Source of the DNA: Acidisphaera sp. S103
Lineage (GTDB): Bacteria; Pseudomonadota; Alphaproteobacteria; Acetobacterales; Acetobacteraceae
Direction: 5' to 3'
Assembly (NCBI RefSeq): GCF_009765975.1
Contig: NZ_LMUJ01000042.1
Span: 152,268-216,267 of the forward strand
Length of the DNA: 64,000 nucleotides
Below are positions 45,774-55,073 of the stretch, one piece after another. The notes beneath the pieces are model-generated. The model saw nothing but the letters and a program-made list of their open reading frames with translations. It did not search any database and had not been told where the DNA came from. Made by a program: the position numbers and the translations under genes. Each line of letters begins with the position of its first letter. Positions within the stretch are counted from its first letter, which is position 1.

Positions 45774-47909
45774 ATGCAGAACAGGCGCACCGGCGTTTAC
45801 AGCCGCGAACAACTCACCCGGCTGCTCCATCCGGCCAGCATCGCGATCATCGGCGCCTCGACACGCGCCGGTTCGTTCGGCGAACGCACGCTTTTCAACA
45901 TGAAGCACTATGCCGGCCGAGCGTACCCGGTGAACGCGCGCTATCAGACGATCGGCGAGCACACCTGCTACCCCTCCGTCGCCGCCCTGCCGGAGGTACC
46001 GGACTGCGCCGTGATCACCGCCCCGCGCGAGTCCGTGGAAGAAATCGTGCTGGACTGCGCCAAAGCCGGGATCGGCGGCGCCATCATCTTCGCCTCGGGC
46101 TATTCCGAGACCGGAAAGGAAGACCGCACCGCCCAACAGCAACGCCTGGCAGCAATCGCCAGGGAAACCGGCCTTCGCATCGTCGGCCCCAACTGCATCG
46201 GCGTGGTGAACGCCCAGCTGGACTGCCGATCCACGTTCATGGACATCACCCCAATCCCGAGACCGGAACGAAACGCCGTCGGCGTCATCAGCCAGTCGGG
46301 CGCGCTGGGGATGGCACTCGCGCAAGGCGTGGTGCGCGGCCTGTCGGTCAGCCACGTGCTGACATCGGGCAACTCCTGCGACGTGGACATGGCCGATTAC
46401 GTCAACTACCTGGCGACCGACCCGTCCTGCGGGTCCATCGCCTGCGTGTTTGAAGGCATGGCGACTCCCGATCGCCTGCTGCTGGCGGCGGAAAACGCAT
46501 GGAAGGCCGATAAGCCGCTGGTGATCTTCAAGATGGCCACAGGCGAACAAGGCGCCCAGGCCGCGATGTCCCACACCGGCTCGCTGGCCGGCTCGCACGC
46601 ATCCTATCGCGCGATGTTCCGCCGCGCCGGCGCCATCGTGGTCGACGATTTCGAAGCGCTGATGGAAACAGCCGCATTCTTCGCCAAGGCCCCGCCGCCG
46701 AAAGCCCCCGGCGCGGCGGTCGTCGCGGCCTCCGGCGGCGCCGCGATCATGGCCGCCGATCGCGCCGAACAGCACAACGTGCCGATGCCGCAGCCCACCG
46801 AAGCAGTCCGAACCATCCTGGAATCCCGGATCCCGGAGTTCGGATCGTCGCGCAATCCCTGTGACGTCACCGCACAAATTCTCAGCGACCCCGAATCCCT
46901 CGGCATCTGCGCCGGCGCGCTGCTGAGCGACCCCCAGTACGGCGTCCTGGTGTCGCCGCTGACCTACGGCTACGCCCCATCGGCGAAACGGCCGCAGGTC
47001 TACAGCGCGTTGGCCGAGGAACACGGCAAAATGGCCTGCGTCGTCTGGCAGACCGAATGGCAGGACGGACCAGGCGTTGTCGAAGCGAACCAATGCGACC
47101 GCGTGGCCCTGTTCCGCTCGATGAACGCCTGCTTCTCAGCACTCGCGGCCTGGCAGTGGCGAGCGGACAAGCGCACCGCCGGCGCCCAGATCGTTTCGGC
47201 AACCGCGGCGGCAACGATCGCAAAGGCTCGAGGCTTGATCGCCGAGGCAAGCGGTCCGACCCTGACCGAACGCGAAGCCAAGACGGTGCTGGCCCTCTAC
47301 GGCGTACCCGTTGTGGGCGAGCAACTGGTCCAGTCCGACGACGAAGCGGTGAACGCGGCCGCGGCTCTGGGATACCCCGTGGTGCTGAAAGTCGAATCCC
47401 CCGACCTGCCGCACAAGACCGAGGCCGGGGTCATCCGCCTGAACCTGCGCACCGCCGATGAAGTACGGGAAGGTTACGCCGCCGTGATGGCGAACGCCGG
47501 CAAGGTGACGCCGCCCCCAAGGATCAACGGCGTCCTGATCCAGCCCATGGTGCCGCAAGGAATCGAGCTGGTCGTCGGCGCTCGGAACGACCCGCTGTTC
47601 GGCCCGCTGATCGTCGTCGGCCTGGGCGGCATCCTGGTGGAGGTCCTGAACGACACCGCCCTGTCCCCCGCCCCGGTCACCCCGTTCGAAGCCGAGGCAC
47701 TGCTGCGGCAATTGAAAGGCATCAAACTGCTGCAAGGCTTCCGCGGCATGCCGGCGGTGGACATCAAGCACCTCGCCGGCGTGATCAGCGACGTGTCGCG
47801 CTTCGCCGCCGATCACCGTGACTCAGTCGCCGAACTGGACGTAAACCCACTGATCTGTTCGGGCGACCGTATCACGGCGGTGGATGCGCTGATCGTCGTC
47901 GCGCGGTAG
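45774..47909 (+). CDS. Acetate--CoA ligase (ADP-forming) family protein, fused subunits
   Basis: 711 residues. The N-terminal CoA-binding domain has LLHPASIAIIGAS; the middle succinyl-CoA-synthetase-like domain has SQSGALGMALAQ and the phospho-His region MSHTGSLAGS; the C-terminal ATP-grasp has GYPVVLKVESPDLPHKTEAGVI and AELDVNPL. Such enzymes interconvert acyl-CoA plus ADP with acid plus ATP, or activate unusual acids. Start ATG 45774. Divergent SDR suggests a shared catabolic route. Confidence 0.9.
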   Translation: MQNRRTGVYSREQLTRLLHPASIAIIGASTRAGSFGERTLFNMKHYAGRAYPVNARYQTIGEHTCYPSVAALPEVPDCAVITAPRESVEEIVLDCAKAGIGGAIIFASGYSETGKEDRTAQQQRLAAIARETGLRIVGPNCIGVVNAQLDCRSTFMDITPIPRPERNAVGVISQSGALGMALAQGVVRGLSVSHVLTSGNSCDVDMADYVNYLATDPSCGSIACVFEGMATPDRLLLAAENAWKADKPLVIFKMATGEQGAQAAMSHTGSLAGSHASYRAMFRRAGAIVVDDFEALMETAAFFAKAPPPKAPGAAVVAASGGAAIMAADRAEQHNVPMPQPTEAVRTILESRIPEFGSSRNPCDVTAQILSDPESLGICAGALLSDPQYGVLVSPLTYGYAPSAKRPQVYSALAEEHGKMACVVWQTEWQDGPGVVEANQCDRVALFRSMNACFSALAAWQWRADKRTAGAQIVSATAAATIAKARGLIAEASGPTLTEREAKTVLALYGVPVVGEQLVQSDDEAVNAAAALGYPVVLKVESPDLPHKTEAGVIRLNLRTADEVREGYAAVMANAGKVTPPPRINGVLIQPMVPQGIELVVGARNDPLFGPLIVVGLGGILVEVLNDTALSPAPVTPFEAEALLRQLKGIKLLQGFRGMPAVDIKHLAGVISDVSRFAADHRDSVAELDVNPLICSGDRITAVDALIVVAR

Positions 47910-47912
47910 GCT

Positions 47913-49142
47913 TCAGAAAGCGTCCGACGGTTCGCGTTGCAGCGCCGCAACGACGGTGGCGACCGCCAGGATGCCCACCGAAAGCCACAGCCCGGCTCGC
48001 AGGCCATCGGGTCCATCGGACAGCGCACCGCTCAACACCGGACCAATGCACTGGCCCACACCGAACGCGACGGTCAGGGCGGCGATCGCGGCCGTCCAGG
48101 CATGCGGCTTGGCCGCACGGCGCGCGAACGATGTCACCGCGGCAACGACGGCGAGAACAGAGCCTCCAAAGAAAACGGCAGACAGATAAGCGCCTGCCGG
48201 TGCGGTCCATACGAGCGGCACCGCGGTCCCGATCGTGACGGCGCTGAGTGTGGCCGCCGTTCCCCAACCGCCTTTCAGCCGGCCGAGGATGTGTCCCCAA
48301 CCGAACGCGGCAGCAACGGCAACCAATCCGAAGACCGCCCAGAAGCGCGTGATGCCCGCACTGGAGAATCCTTCCTCGCTGCGCAGATAGGCGATGATGA
48401 AGGTCGTATAGGCGATGTAGCCGGCACCGAAGAGACCATAGGCCAGCAGCTTGCAGGTCATGAACCGCGCCGACCAACCCCCGCGCGCCGTGCCGGCCGA
48501 GGCATAGGCGGTGTCGGGCGTGCGCCGCAGCACCAACGCACCGAATACGGTGGCCGCCAGCGCGAGGGCGCCCAGGACAAGCCAGCCGCCTCGCCACCCA
48601 ATCGTCCCGAGCAAAGGGGGAACCGCCAGGGCAGACGCCGTGATGCCCATCCCGGCCCCTCCGAAATAGACCCCCAACAGCGTCGGCGCTCGGCTTCTGG
48701 ACCCGCCCATCGCGGCCGCGGACGTCAACCCCGCTCCGGCCACAAAGGCCAGCGCGCCAGTGAGGCCCGCAGCAGCGCGCAACGCCAGAAGCACGCGGAA
48801 ATCAGCGGTGAGACCCGATGCGCCAACGGTTAGCGCCGTCAGCAGCAGGCCGACCGCGAACACCGGCTTATCGCCCATTCGCTGCCCGAAGGGTGCCGCC
48901 AGCAGCGCCCCGGCCAGGTAACCGGCTGCGTTGGCGGTGTTCATCGCCCCCGCATCCGCGAAACTCCACCCGAGGTCCGCACGCATCGGAGGAAGCAGCA
49001 GCGCATAAGCGAAGCGCGATAAACCCAGCGCCACCGCCGGCCCCATCGCAAGGCCAACCACGACCCACAAGGGCGTTAATGCTGCATGGGGCTTTGCCGC
49101 CGTCCTGCGTTTCGCCGTCACATCGATCGTCGGACTGGTCAT
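47913..49142 (-). CDS. MFS transporter, YbfB/YjiJ type
   Basis: A 409-residue permease with about twelve helices. ALGLSRFAYALLLPPMRADLGWSFADAGAMNTANAAGYLAGAL at the start is the YbfB/YjiJ signature, with a typical MFS loop after helix 2 (GQRMGDKP). The start at 49142 is preferred over the frame open to 49301, which would overlap the SDR gene. It lies 28 bp after the SDR at 49171 and is probably co-transcribed and TetR-controlled. The substrate is unknown. Confidence 0.88.
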   Translation of the reverse strand: MTSPTIDVTAKRRTAAKPHAALTPLWVVVGLAMGPAVALGLSRFAYALLLPPMRADLGWSFADAGAMNTANAAGYLAGALLAAPFGQRMGDKPVFAVGLLLTALTVGASGLTADFRVLLALRAAAGLTGALAFVAGAGLTSAAAMGGSRSRAPTLLGVYFGGAGMGITASALAVPPLLGTIGWRGGWLVLGALALAATVFGALVLRRTPDTAYASAGTARGGWSARFMTCKLLAYGLFGAGYIAYTTFIIAYLRSEEGFSSAGITRFWAVFGLVAVAAAFGWGHILGRLKGGWGTAATLSAVTIGTAVPLVWTAPAGAYLSAVFFGGSVLAVVAAVTSFARRAAKPHAWTAAIAALTVAFGVGQCIGPVLSGALSDGPDGLRAGLWLSVGILAVATVVAALQREPSDAF

Positions 49143-49170
49143 GGGGTTGTCCCGGATTGGAGGATCATGC

Positions 49171-49923
49171 CTAGACCTGCGCCCAGCCGCCATCCGCCTG
49201 GATGTCGGCCCCGTTGATAAAACTGGACGCATCGGAGGCCAGAAAGGCCACGATCTCGCCCATCTCCTCCGGCTGACCCACACGCCCCAACGGTACTGCA
49301 CCGATCACATTCGCCTTGTATGCCTGGACAGCCTTCTCATCGGCCAAGGAAGCCTTGACGGCGGGCGTTTCGATCGGCCCCGGGCTGAGAACGTTGATGC
49401 GGATGCCGCGCTCCTTGAGTTCCGTAACCCAACTCCGGGCAAAGCTCCTTATGGCGGCTTTGGTCGCCGAATAGACCGTGCGCGTGCTCAGACCTTTCAT
49501 GGCTGTCGTCGACGACATCAGAATGATCGATGCGCCCCGGGTCAGCAGCGGCAGTGCCTGTTGAACAGTAAAGATGGTGCCTTTGAAATTGACCGCGAGC
49601 TGGTAATCGAGCGCCTCTTCCGTGATGGACCCAAGCGTTTCCCTCGCCTGAACGCCGGCGTTCGCGACCAGGATGTCCAACTTGCCCTTCGCAACACGAA
49701 CCGCCCCGTAAAGCCGGTCCAGGTCCGCCGGCTTGGACACGTCCGCCTGCACGGCCACGACATCGCCGCCGATCGCGGCAACTGCGTCATCCAACACCGT
49801 CTGGCGGCGGCCAGTGATAAAGACCGCCGCACCGTCAGCAGCGAGCCGCTTTGCCGCGGCCAATCCAATGCCTTCGCTGCCGCCCGTAACGACAGCCACC
49901 TTGCCCCGCAGAGACGTACCCAT
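49171..49923 (-). CDS. Short-chain dehydrogenase/reductase under TetR control
   Basis: A 250-residue classical SDR: TGGSEGIG (13-20), NAG (88-90), Ser138, Y151 and K155 (VYSATKAAI), and an end in INGADIQADGGWAQV. R39-R40 after the second strand suggests NADP. Its promoter contains a perfect 22-bp palindrome shared with the divergent TetR gene. Such SDR plus TetR units often respond to quinones or other electrophiles; that is inference. Confidence 0.91.
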   Translation of the reverse strand: MGTSLRGKVAVVTGGSEGIGLAAAKRLAADGAAVFITGRRQTVLDDAVAAIGGDVVAVQADVSKPADLDRLYGAVRVAKGKLDILVANAGVQARETLGSITEEALDYQLAVNFKGTIFTVQQALPLLTRGASIILMSSTTAMKGLSTRTVYSATKAAIRSFARSWVTELKERGIRINVLSPGPIETPAVKASLADEKAVQAYKANVIGAVPLGRVGQPEEMGEIVAFLASDASSFINGADIQADGGWAQV

Positions 49924-49936
49924 CGACTGCTTTCCA

Positions 49937-49958
49937 TTATGTGATGATCATCACATAA
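49937..49958. promoter_or_regulatory. Perfect 22-bp palindrome, TetR operator 1
   Basis: The half-site TTATGTGATGA is followed directly by its exact reverse complement TCATCACATAA. It is 14 bp upstream of the SDR start and in front of the divergent TetR gene. Size and symmetry fit a TetR-family dimer-pair site. Confidence 0.85.
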
Positions 49959-49985
49959 CCGCGCCGGGTAGACGAGGCAAGCGAA

Positions 49986-50000
49986 TTATGTGATGATCAT
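49986..50000. promoter_or_regulatory. Second, partial TetR operator
   Basis: TTATGTGATGATCAT repeats the first 15 bases of the perfect palindrome, 49 bp further right and 25 bp before the tetR ATG. The right arm is degenerate (TAAAATT). It could mediate autorepression. Confidence 0.72.
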
Positions 50001-50024
50001 TAAAATTGATCGGGGTTGTTTGAA

Positions 50025-50699
50025 ATGGCGCGACCTCGCGTTTTCGAAGAAGCAAACGTGCTGGACCGGGCGATGGACGTATTCTGGCGCCATGGCTACG
50101 AAGGCGCCTCCATGGCTGAACTGACGAAGGCGATGGGCCTGAACTCGCCCAGCATCTATGTGGCCTTTGGCAGCAAGCGCGGCCTGTTCGATGCGGTTCT
50201 CGATCGGTACCGCGAGCGCCGCGCCGTGCACAAGCAGTACGTCCTGGCCGGCGCTACCGCCCGCGAGGTCGCGGAACGATTTCTCTTCGGCGGAATCGAA
50301 TGGCTCGTTGACCCCAGGGAGCCTCGCGGTTGTCTGCTCATCCAGGCCGGGATCTCGACCGGGGTGAACAACGAAGATGTTCCGCGTGCAATCATCAATC
50401 AGCGCAACCTGACCACCGAATTGGTGACGAACCGGCTTGCGCGCGCGCACGCGGAAGGAGACCTGCCCCCGTCCGCCGATCCCGCCGCCCTGGCAAAGTA
50501 TCTGAAAATGGTATTCAACGGCTTGGCCGTACAAGCGGCGGAAGGAATGTCCAAGGCAGAACTGAGGGAATTAGCCGAACGCGCCTTGATGGGATGGCCT
50601 GCTGGTTGCCACGACAGCGGCAGCGCGGTTATCCAATCCGATCAAAGCCTAGAGCACGCTGTTGGCGTTCGAACCGGATCGGCACCGAAGCGCGACTGA
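50025..50699 (+). CDS. TetR family transcriptional regulator
   Basis: 224 residues. The helix-turn-helix (about 8-55) reads FEEANVLDRAMDVFWRHGYEGASMAELTKAMGLNSPSIYVAFGSKRGLF. The C-terminal part is the variable ligand domain, like the AcrR/NemR-like group with VDPREPRGCLLIQAG. The ATG at 50025 has CGGGG 9 bases upstream; an in-frame TTG at 50016 is less likely. It is divergent from the SDR/MFS operon. Confidence 0.92.
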   Translation: MARPRVFEEANVLDRAMDVFWRHGYEGASMAELTKAMGLNSPSIYVAFGSKRGLFDAVLDRYRERRAVHKQYVLAGATAREVAERFLFGGIEWLVDPREPRGCLLIQAGISTGVNNEDVPRAIINQRNLTTELVTNRLARAHAEGDLPPSADPAALAKYLKMVFNGLAVQAAEGMSKAELRELAERALMGWPAGCHDSGSAVIQSDQSLEHAVGVRTGSAPKRD

Positions 50700-50709
50700 C
50701 TGTCCCCCT

Positions 50710-51432
50710 TCAATACTTCCGCATCAGCGCAACAATCCGCCCCTGCACCTTCACCCGGTCAGCGGGAAAAATCCGTGTCTCATGCCGAACGTTGCACGGC
50801 TCCAGCGCGATCGAAGCCCCACGCCGGCGCAAGCGCTTCAGCGTCACCTCGTTCTCATCGACCAGCGCCACCACGATCTGTCCATTCTCCGCCGAGTCAC
50901 CCTTCAGGATGATCACCGTGTCGCCATCCAGGATGCCCGCCTCGACCATCGAGTCACCAGCGACCTCCAACCCGTAATGTTCCCCCGCGCCCAGCAACGC
51001 CAGCGGCACTTCGATCTGGTTGCTGGTGTCGCGCAGCGCCTCGATCGGCAGCCCGGCGGCGATGCGTCCATACATCGGTAGTTCGACCGCACCCGCATCG
51101 CCGGCAGACCGCACACCCGGCAGCCGCTGGGTGAAATCGCCCCGGATGACGTTGGGAGCAAAGCCATGCGCCACCTCGGCTTCCGGCGGGTCTTCCGGCA
51201 GGTCCCGCGCCAGCATGTTGTCGGGCAGCCGCAGGACATCCAGCGCCCGCGCCCGATGGTGCCGGCGCGCCAAGTAACCACGCTCCTCCAACGCCGAAAT
51301 CAACCGGTGGATGCCGGATTTCGACTTCAGGCTCAGTGCGTCCTTCATCTCCTCGAAGCTCGGAGAAAAGCCAGTCTGCTTCAGGTGGCGATCGATATAC
51401 ACCAACAGTTCGTATTGCTTGCGAGTCAACAT
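50710..51432 (-). CDS. lexA: LexA SOS repressor
   Basis: A 240-residue repressor-protease. N-terminal winged helix: [21 protein letters not shown] and [23 protein letters not shown]. The self-cleavage site is A126-G127 (RIAAGLP), the catalytic Ser is S161 (GDSMVEAGI) and the Lys is K199 (VTLKRL), so it should respond to RecA. ATG 51432 gives the family start. A LexA box lies 50 bp upstream. moeA is just upstream on the same strand. Confidence 0.96.
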   Translation of the reverse strand: MLTRKQYELLVYIDRHLKQTGFSPSFEEMKDALSLKSKSGIHRLISALEERGYLARRHHRARALDVLRLPDNMLARDLPEDPPEAEVAHGFAPNVIRGDFTQRLPGVRSAGDAGAVELPMYGRIAAGLPIEALRDTSNQIEVPLALLGAGEHYGLEVAGDSMVEAGILDGDTVIILKGDSAENGQIVVALVDENEVTLKRLRRRGASIALEPCNVRHETRIFPADRVKVQGRIVALMRKY

Positions 51433-51481
51433 GGCAGACTTCCCCGAAAGATCGTCGGAACAAACCGGCAACCGTCATTGC

Positions 51482-51496
51482 GTTCTATGTTGGTTC
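51482..51496. promoter_or_regulatory. LexA box GTTC-N7-GTTC
   Basis: GTTC (51482-51485), seven bases, GTTC (51493-51496): the exact alphaproteobacterial SOS box, 50 bp before the lexA start. It implies autoregulation. Confidence 0.88.
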
Positions 51497-51574
51497 CGTT
51501 CACGTCGTCAAGCGAAACTGTGGATAAATCTGGATATCCCAGGAATTCCGCGGATTTTCCTGCATACCGGGCGG

Positions 51575-52780
51575 TCACAACCCAAGCGAATCGAGTCGGA
51601 TGATGCCGACCTCGGCTCCCTTCGGCAGCGCCGGCGCGTGCGGCGCGCGCAGCACCAGCGCATCGGCGTTGGCCAACCGGCGCAGCATCGCCGAATCCTG
51701 CACCGGAAATGGATCCACCACGATCCGGCCTGCGGAATCCGTGCTGACGATCGCCCGCAAATGATCGGCCCGATGATCATTCTGTTTCACGCCCGAACCA
51801 AGCACCGCGGTTGACACCGGCGGCGGCGCGGCCGGCAAGCCGGACATTCGGGCCAGCGCCGGCAGCAAAAACAGTGTCCCGCACACGATCGCCGACACCG
51901 GATTGCCCGGCAGCCCCAGCACCGGCGTCCCGCCAAGCTGGCCGAACAGCAGCGGCTTCCCCGGCCGCATGGCGATCTGCCAGAAATCCAGCGTCATGCC
52001 GCGCGCCTTCAACGACTCGATCACCAGGTCGTGGTCCCCCACCGACGCCCCGCCCGTGGTCACCAACATGTCCATGCCCACCACTGAGTCAGCCACAGCG
52101 CCGATCGCCGAACGATCGTCCGGGGCAACCGGCAGCACCACCGGCTCGCCACCCGCCGCGCGAACCAGCGCCGCCAGCGCGTGCGAATTGGAACTGACGA
52201 TCCCACCCGTCGGGATAGGCTCTCCTGGCATGGCGATCTCGTCCCCAGTGGCCAGGATGGCGACCCGAGGCCGTCGATGCACCGCCAGCCACGGATGGTT
52301 CGCAGCCGCCGCCAGCCCCACGTCCCGAGCGGTAATCCGCCGCCCCGCCGCCACCACCAGATCCCCAACCGAGAAATCCTGTCCCGCTCGGCGGATATGC
52401 CGGCCGGCGACGACCGCCTCGTTCACCCGCACGACGTCGCCGTCACGCGTCGCGTCCTCCTGCAACAGGATGGCGTCGGCACCAGACGGCACAACACTGC
52501 CGGTGAACAGCCGAACCGCCTCACCCGCCCCCACACGACCATCGAACGGATGACCGGCCGGCGCCGCCCCCACCACACGCAGGCTGGCGTCCAGCCCCCC
52601 GTCCGCGGCCCTCAGCGCATATCCGTCCATCGCCGACACATCGGCCGGCGGCTGCGTCAACCGCGCCACCACATCTTGCGCGGTCACGCGGTTCCAGGCG
52701 TCGGCCAGGGCCACGATCTCGGCTGGAGTGGGACGCAGGGCGTCCAATATGCGCCCGCGGGCTTCGTCGACACTGATCAT
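51575..52780 (-). CDS. moeA: Molybdopterin molybdenumtransferase
   Basis: A 401-residue enzyme that inserts molybdate into adenylylated molybdopterin. Landmarks: PPADVSAMDGYAL, RLFTGSVVPSGADAILLQED, VAILATGDEI, TTGGASVGDHD and LGLPGNPVSAIV. The four MoeA domains are complete. The lexA gene follows on the same strand with 142 bp between them containing the SOS box. Confidence 0.95.
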   Translation of the reverse strand: MISVDEARGRILDALRPTPAEIVALADAWNRVTAQDVVARLTQPPADVSAMDGYALRAADGGLDASLRVVGAAPAGHPFDGRVGAGEAVRLFTGSVVPSGADAILLQEDATRDGDVVRVNEAVVAGRHIRRAGQDFSVGDLVVAAGRRITARDVGLAAAANHPWLAVHRRPRVAILATGDEIAMPGEPIPTGGIVSSNSHALAALVRAAGGEPVVLPVAPDDRSAIGAVADSVVGMDMLVTTGGASVGDHDLVIESLKARGMTLDFWQIAMRPGKPLLFGQLGGTPVLGLPGNPVSAIVCGTLFLLPALARMSGLPAAPPPVSTAVLGSGVKQNDHRADHLRAIVSTDSAGRIVVDPFPVQDSAMLRRLANADALVLRAPHAPALPKGAEVGIIRLDSLGL

Positions 52781-52871
52781 GCTGCGCTCCGGCTGGCTGG
52801 GTCGGACGCAATGTGAGCGATGCCGGCGCGCGCCTCAAGTCGTGCCACACCCCGCGCCACACCACGGACGC

Positions 52872-54965
52872 TTACGCCGCTCGGATACGCGTCATGAACC
52901 CATCGACATGCTCCCGCAACCGCCCCGCCTGGACGCCCAGCGACCCCGCCGCCGTCTTCACCGCTTCCGCCGATTGCGTGGTGGCCGCCGTGCCTTCACT
53001 GACCGCCGTCACGCTCTGCGAGGCATCCCGCGTGCGATCCGCCGCAAGCTGGGTGTTGCGCGCGATCTCCCGCATCGCCGCCCCCTGCTCCTCGACACTG
53101 GCCGAGATCGTCGTCGCCACCTTGTTCACCTCATCGATCGTCACCTGGATGCGCCGGATCGCACTGACCGCCTGCTGAGTCACCCCGCGCACCTGGTTGA
53201 TCTGCGCGTCAATGTCCTGCGTCGCCTTCGCCGTCTGCGTGGCCAGCGACTTCACCTCGCTCGCCACCACCGCAAACCCTTTGCCGGCCTCACCCGCCCG
53301 CGCCGCCTCGATCGTGGCGTTCAGCGCCAGCAAATTGGTCTGCGCGGCGATGTTGCTGATCAGACTGACGACGTCGCCGATCCGCCCGGCACTCTCCGCC
53401 AGCCCGCGCACGGTTTCGTCGGTCTGCTGCGTTTCCTCCACCGCACGCAGGCTGATTTGCGCCGATTGCGCCACCTGGCGGCTGATTTCGGCGATCGACG
53501 CGCTCAGTTCCTCCGTCGCCGCGGCGATGCTGGAGACGTTGTTAGACGCCTCGGCCGAAGCCTGTTCGGCGCTCCGGACGTCGGCCGCACCACGTTCGGC
53601 GATATCCAGCATCGTCACCGCCGTCCGGTCCATCTGAGTGGAGGCCTGATCCAATTCCGCCAGCGCGGTGGACACGTGTTTCTCAAACTTGCCGATGTAG
53701 CCCTCGACGGTCACACGCCGCTGTTCCGCCGTCTCGCGCTGCGCCTGCTGGTCCGCCTCGATCCGGCCCTTGGCGACCGCCTGCTCGCGGAAGGTGTCCA
53801 GGGCGTGCGCCAGAGCGCCGATCTCATCATGCCGGCCGGCAAACAGCGACGCCGCCGAAAGATCGCCACGCGCCAGCCGTTCGGTCGTCTCCCGCAGCGC
53901 CAGCAACGGCCCGGTGACACGGCGGCTGACGACCCACAAGCCGAACGCCGATGCCGCGATGGCGGCAACCAGAGCCACCAGGCGCCAGATCAGGCCGGAT
54001 GCAGCCCGGCCGCGCAACGCCGCCGCCCGGTCCGCCGCTTGCGCCAGCGCGGCATTCGCCACATCCAGCATCACCCCCAGCCTGGGAACGGTGTACGGCG
54101 ACCAGGCATCGGCCGTCATCTCCGGCGTCTTCTTGTTCACCAGCGCATCCAGCAGCCGCCCCTGGGTGGCCACATAATCCGGCGAGAACAGCGTTCCCTT
54201 GGCCTCCGACAGCGTCGTCAGGAACGCCGGCGGCACGTCGATACCCGTCACCGCATCGTCGATCGCGGTCCACAGGATACGTGCCCCGCCCATGAACCCG
54301 GCGTGCTTCACCATCACATCCGGCGCCACGGACCCCTTTGCCAGGCCCATCGAGATCAGCAATGACCCCTCACCCGCGTCCTGGCGCGCCAGCCAGGCGA
54401 GCTGCTTGACCTCCATCATCTGGGTGATGAACGCATCGCTGGTCTTGATGCTGGCGAACAGATTGGTGGCGATCCGCTCTAGCGAGTCCTGCAGAGCCAG
54501 CCCCGCGGTGACATACTCGGTCCCCAGCGCCGGCCGCCGCTGCGCTTTCGGCTGATCGATATGAGCAGCGAACTCGGCCTGCAAGGCGACAAGATCATCG
54601 GTCGACTGGCGCAGGGCGGGCAGCAGGGTTTCCTTGCCGGCGAACGGCACCGACGCCAGCAACGCGGTGCCGGCGGCCAGGGCCGGCATCTCCTGATCGC
54701 GCAAATTCTTCAGATACGCCCGGTTCTTCTCGTCCGGCGAACCCTCGGCCTCCCAGAACCGCTGGGTCGTGCTGCGATCCGTCCGCTGCGCGATCATCGC
54801 CGTGAAGATCTGCCGGGACGCGGCGACAACCTGTTCCGCCCGCTGGTTCTCGGCCAGCAGCGACCAGGCGTTCCAGACCTGCGACCCCAGCAGCGCGATC
54901 ACCGCGACCGCGAACACGGTCAGGATCGACTTCAAAAGCTGTGCGACGGAAAGACGTTCGACCAT
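52872..54965 (-). CDS. Methyl-accepting chemotaxis protein
   Basis: 697 residues. TM1 at about 12-30 (ILTVFAVAVIALLGSQ), a periplasmic helical sensor of about 290 residues, TM2 (LVALVAAIAASAFGLWVV), then a HAMP domain (RRVTGPLLALRETTERLARGDLS) and the cytoplasmic signalling hairpin with NIAAQTNLLALNATIEAARAGEAGKGFAVVASEVKSLA. It signals to CheA/CheW, which are not in the window. The ATG at 54965 is chosen; an upstream frame exists. The sensed compound is unknown. Confidence 0.93.
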   Translation of the reverse strand: MVERLSVAQLLKSILTVFAVAVIALLGSQVWNAWSLLAENQRAEQVVAASRQIFTAMIAQRTDRSTTQRFWEAEGSPDEKNRAYLKNLRDQEMPALAAGTALLASVPFAGKETLLPALRQSTDDLVALQAEFAAHIDQPKAQRRPALGTEYVTAGLALQDSLERIATNLFASIKTSDAFITQMMEVKQLAWLARQDAGEGSLLISMGLAKGSVAPDVMVKHAGFMGGARILWTAIDDAVTGIDVPPAFLTTLSEAKGTLFSPDYVATQGRLLDALVNKKTPEMTADAWSPYTVPRLGVMLDVANAALAQAADRAAALRGRAASGLIWRLVALVAAIAASAFGLWVVSRRVTGPLLALRETTERLARGDLSAASLFAGRHDEIGALAHALDTFREQAVAKGRIEADQQAQRETAEQRRVTVEGYIGKFEKHVSTALAELDQASTQMDRTAVTMLDIAERGAADVRSAEQASAEASNNVSSIAAATEELSASIAEISRQVAQSAQISLRAVEETQQTDETVRGLAESAGRIGDVVSLISNIAAQTNLLALNATIEAARAGEAGKGFAVVASEVKSLATQTAKATQDIDAQINQVRGVTQQAVSAIRRIQVTIDEVNKVATTISASVEEQGAAMREIARNTQLAADRTRDASQSVTAVSEGTAATTQSAEAVKTAAGSLGVQAGRLREHVDGFMTRIRAA

Positions 54966-55073
54966 GACGCTGACACCCACGCGGAATTTTCCGCCCGGAT
55001 CAAAACAGCGAAAGGTTAACAAAATGTGGACGACAGAGAATATATTTGCGTTCGCCTTCCGGGAACGCCGCCC

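Noticed and set aside
45555-47093. A 512-residue leftward frame opposite the acyl-CoA synthetase
   Set aside because: Composition is typical of an antisense shadow (His/Arg/Gly-rich), while the + strand frame has clear motifs.
52728-54365. A 545-residue + strand frame opposite the chemoreceptor
   Set aside because: Very Arg/His-rich shadow of the receptor's coding sequence.
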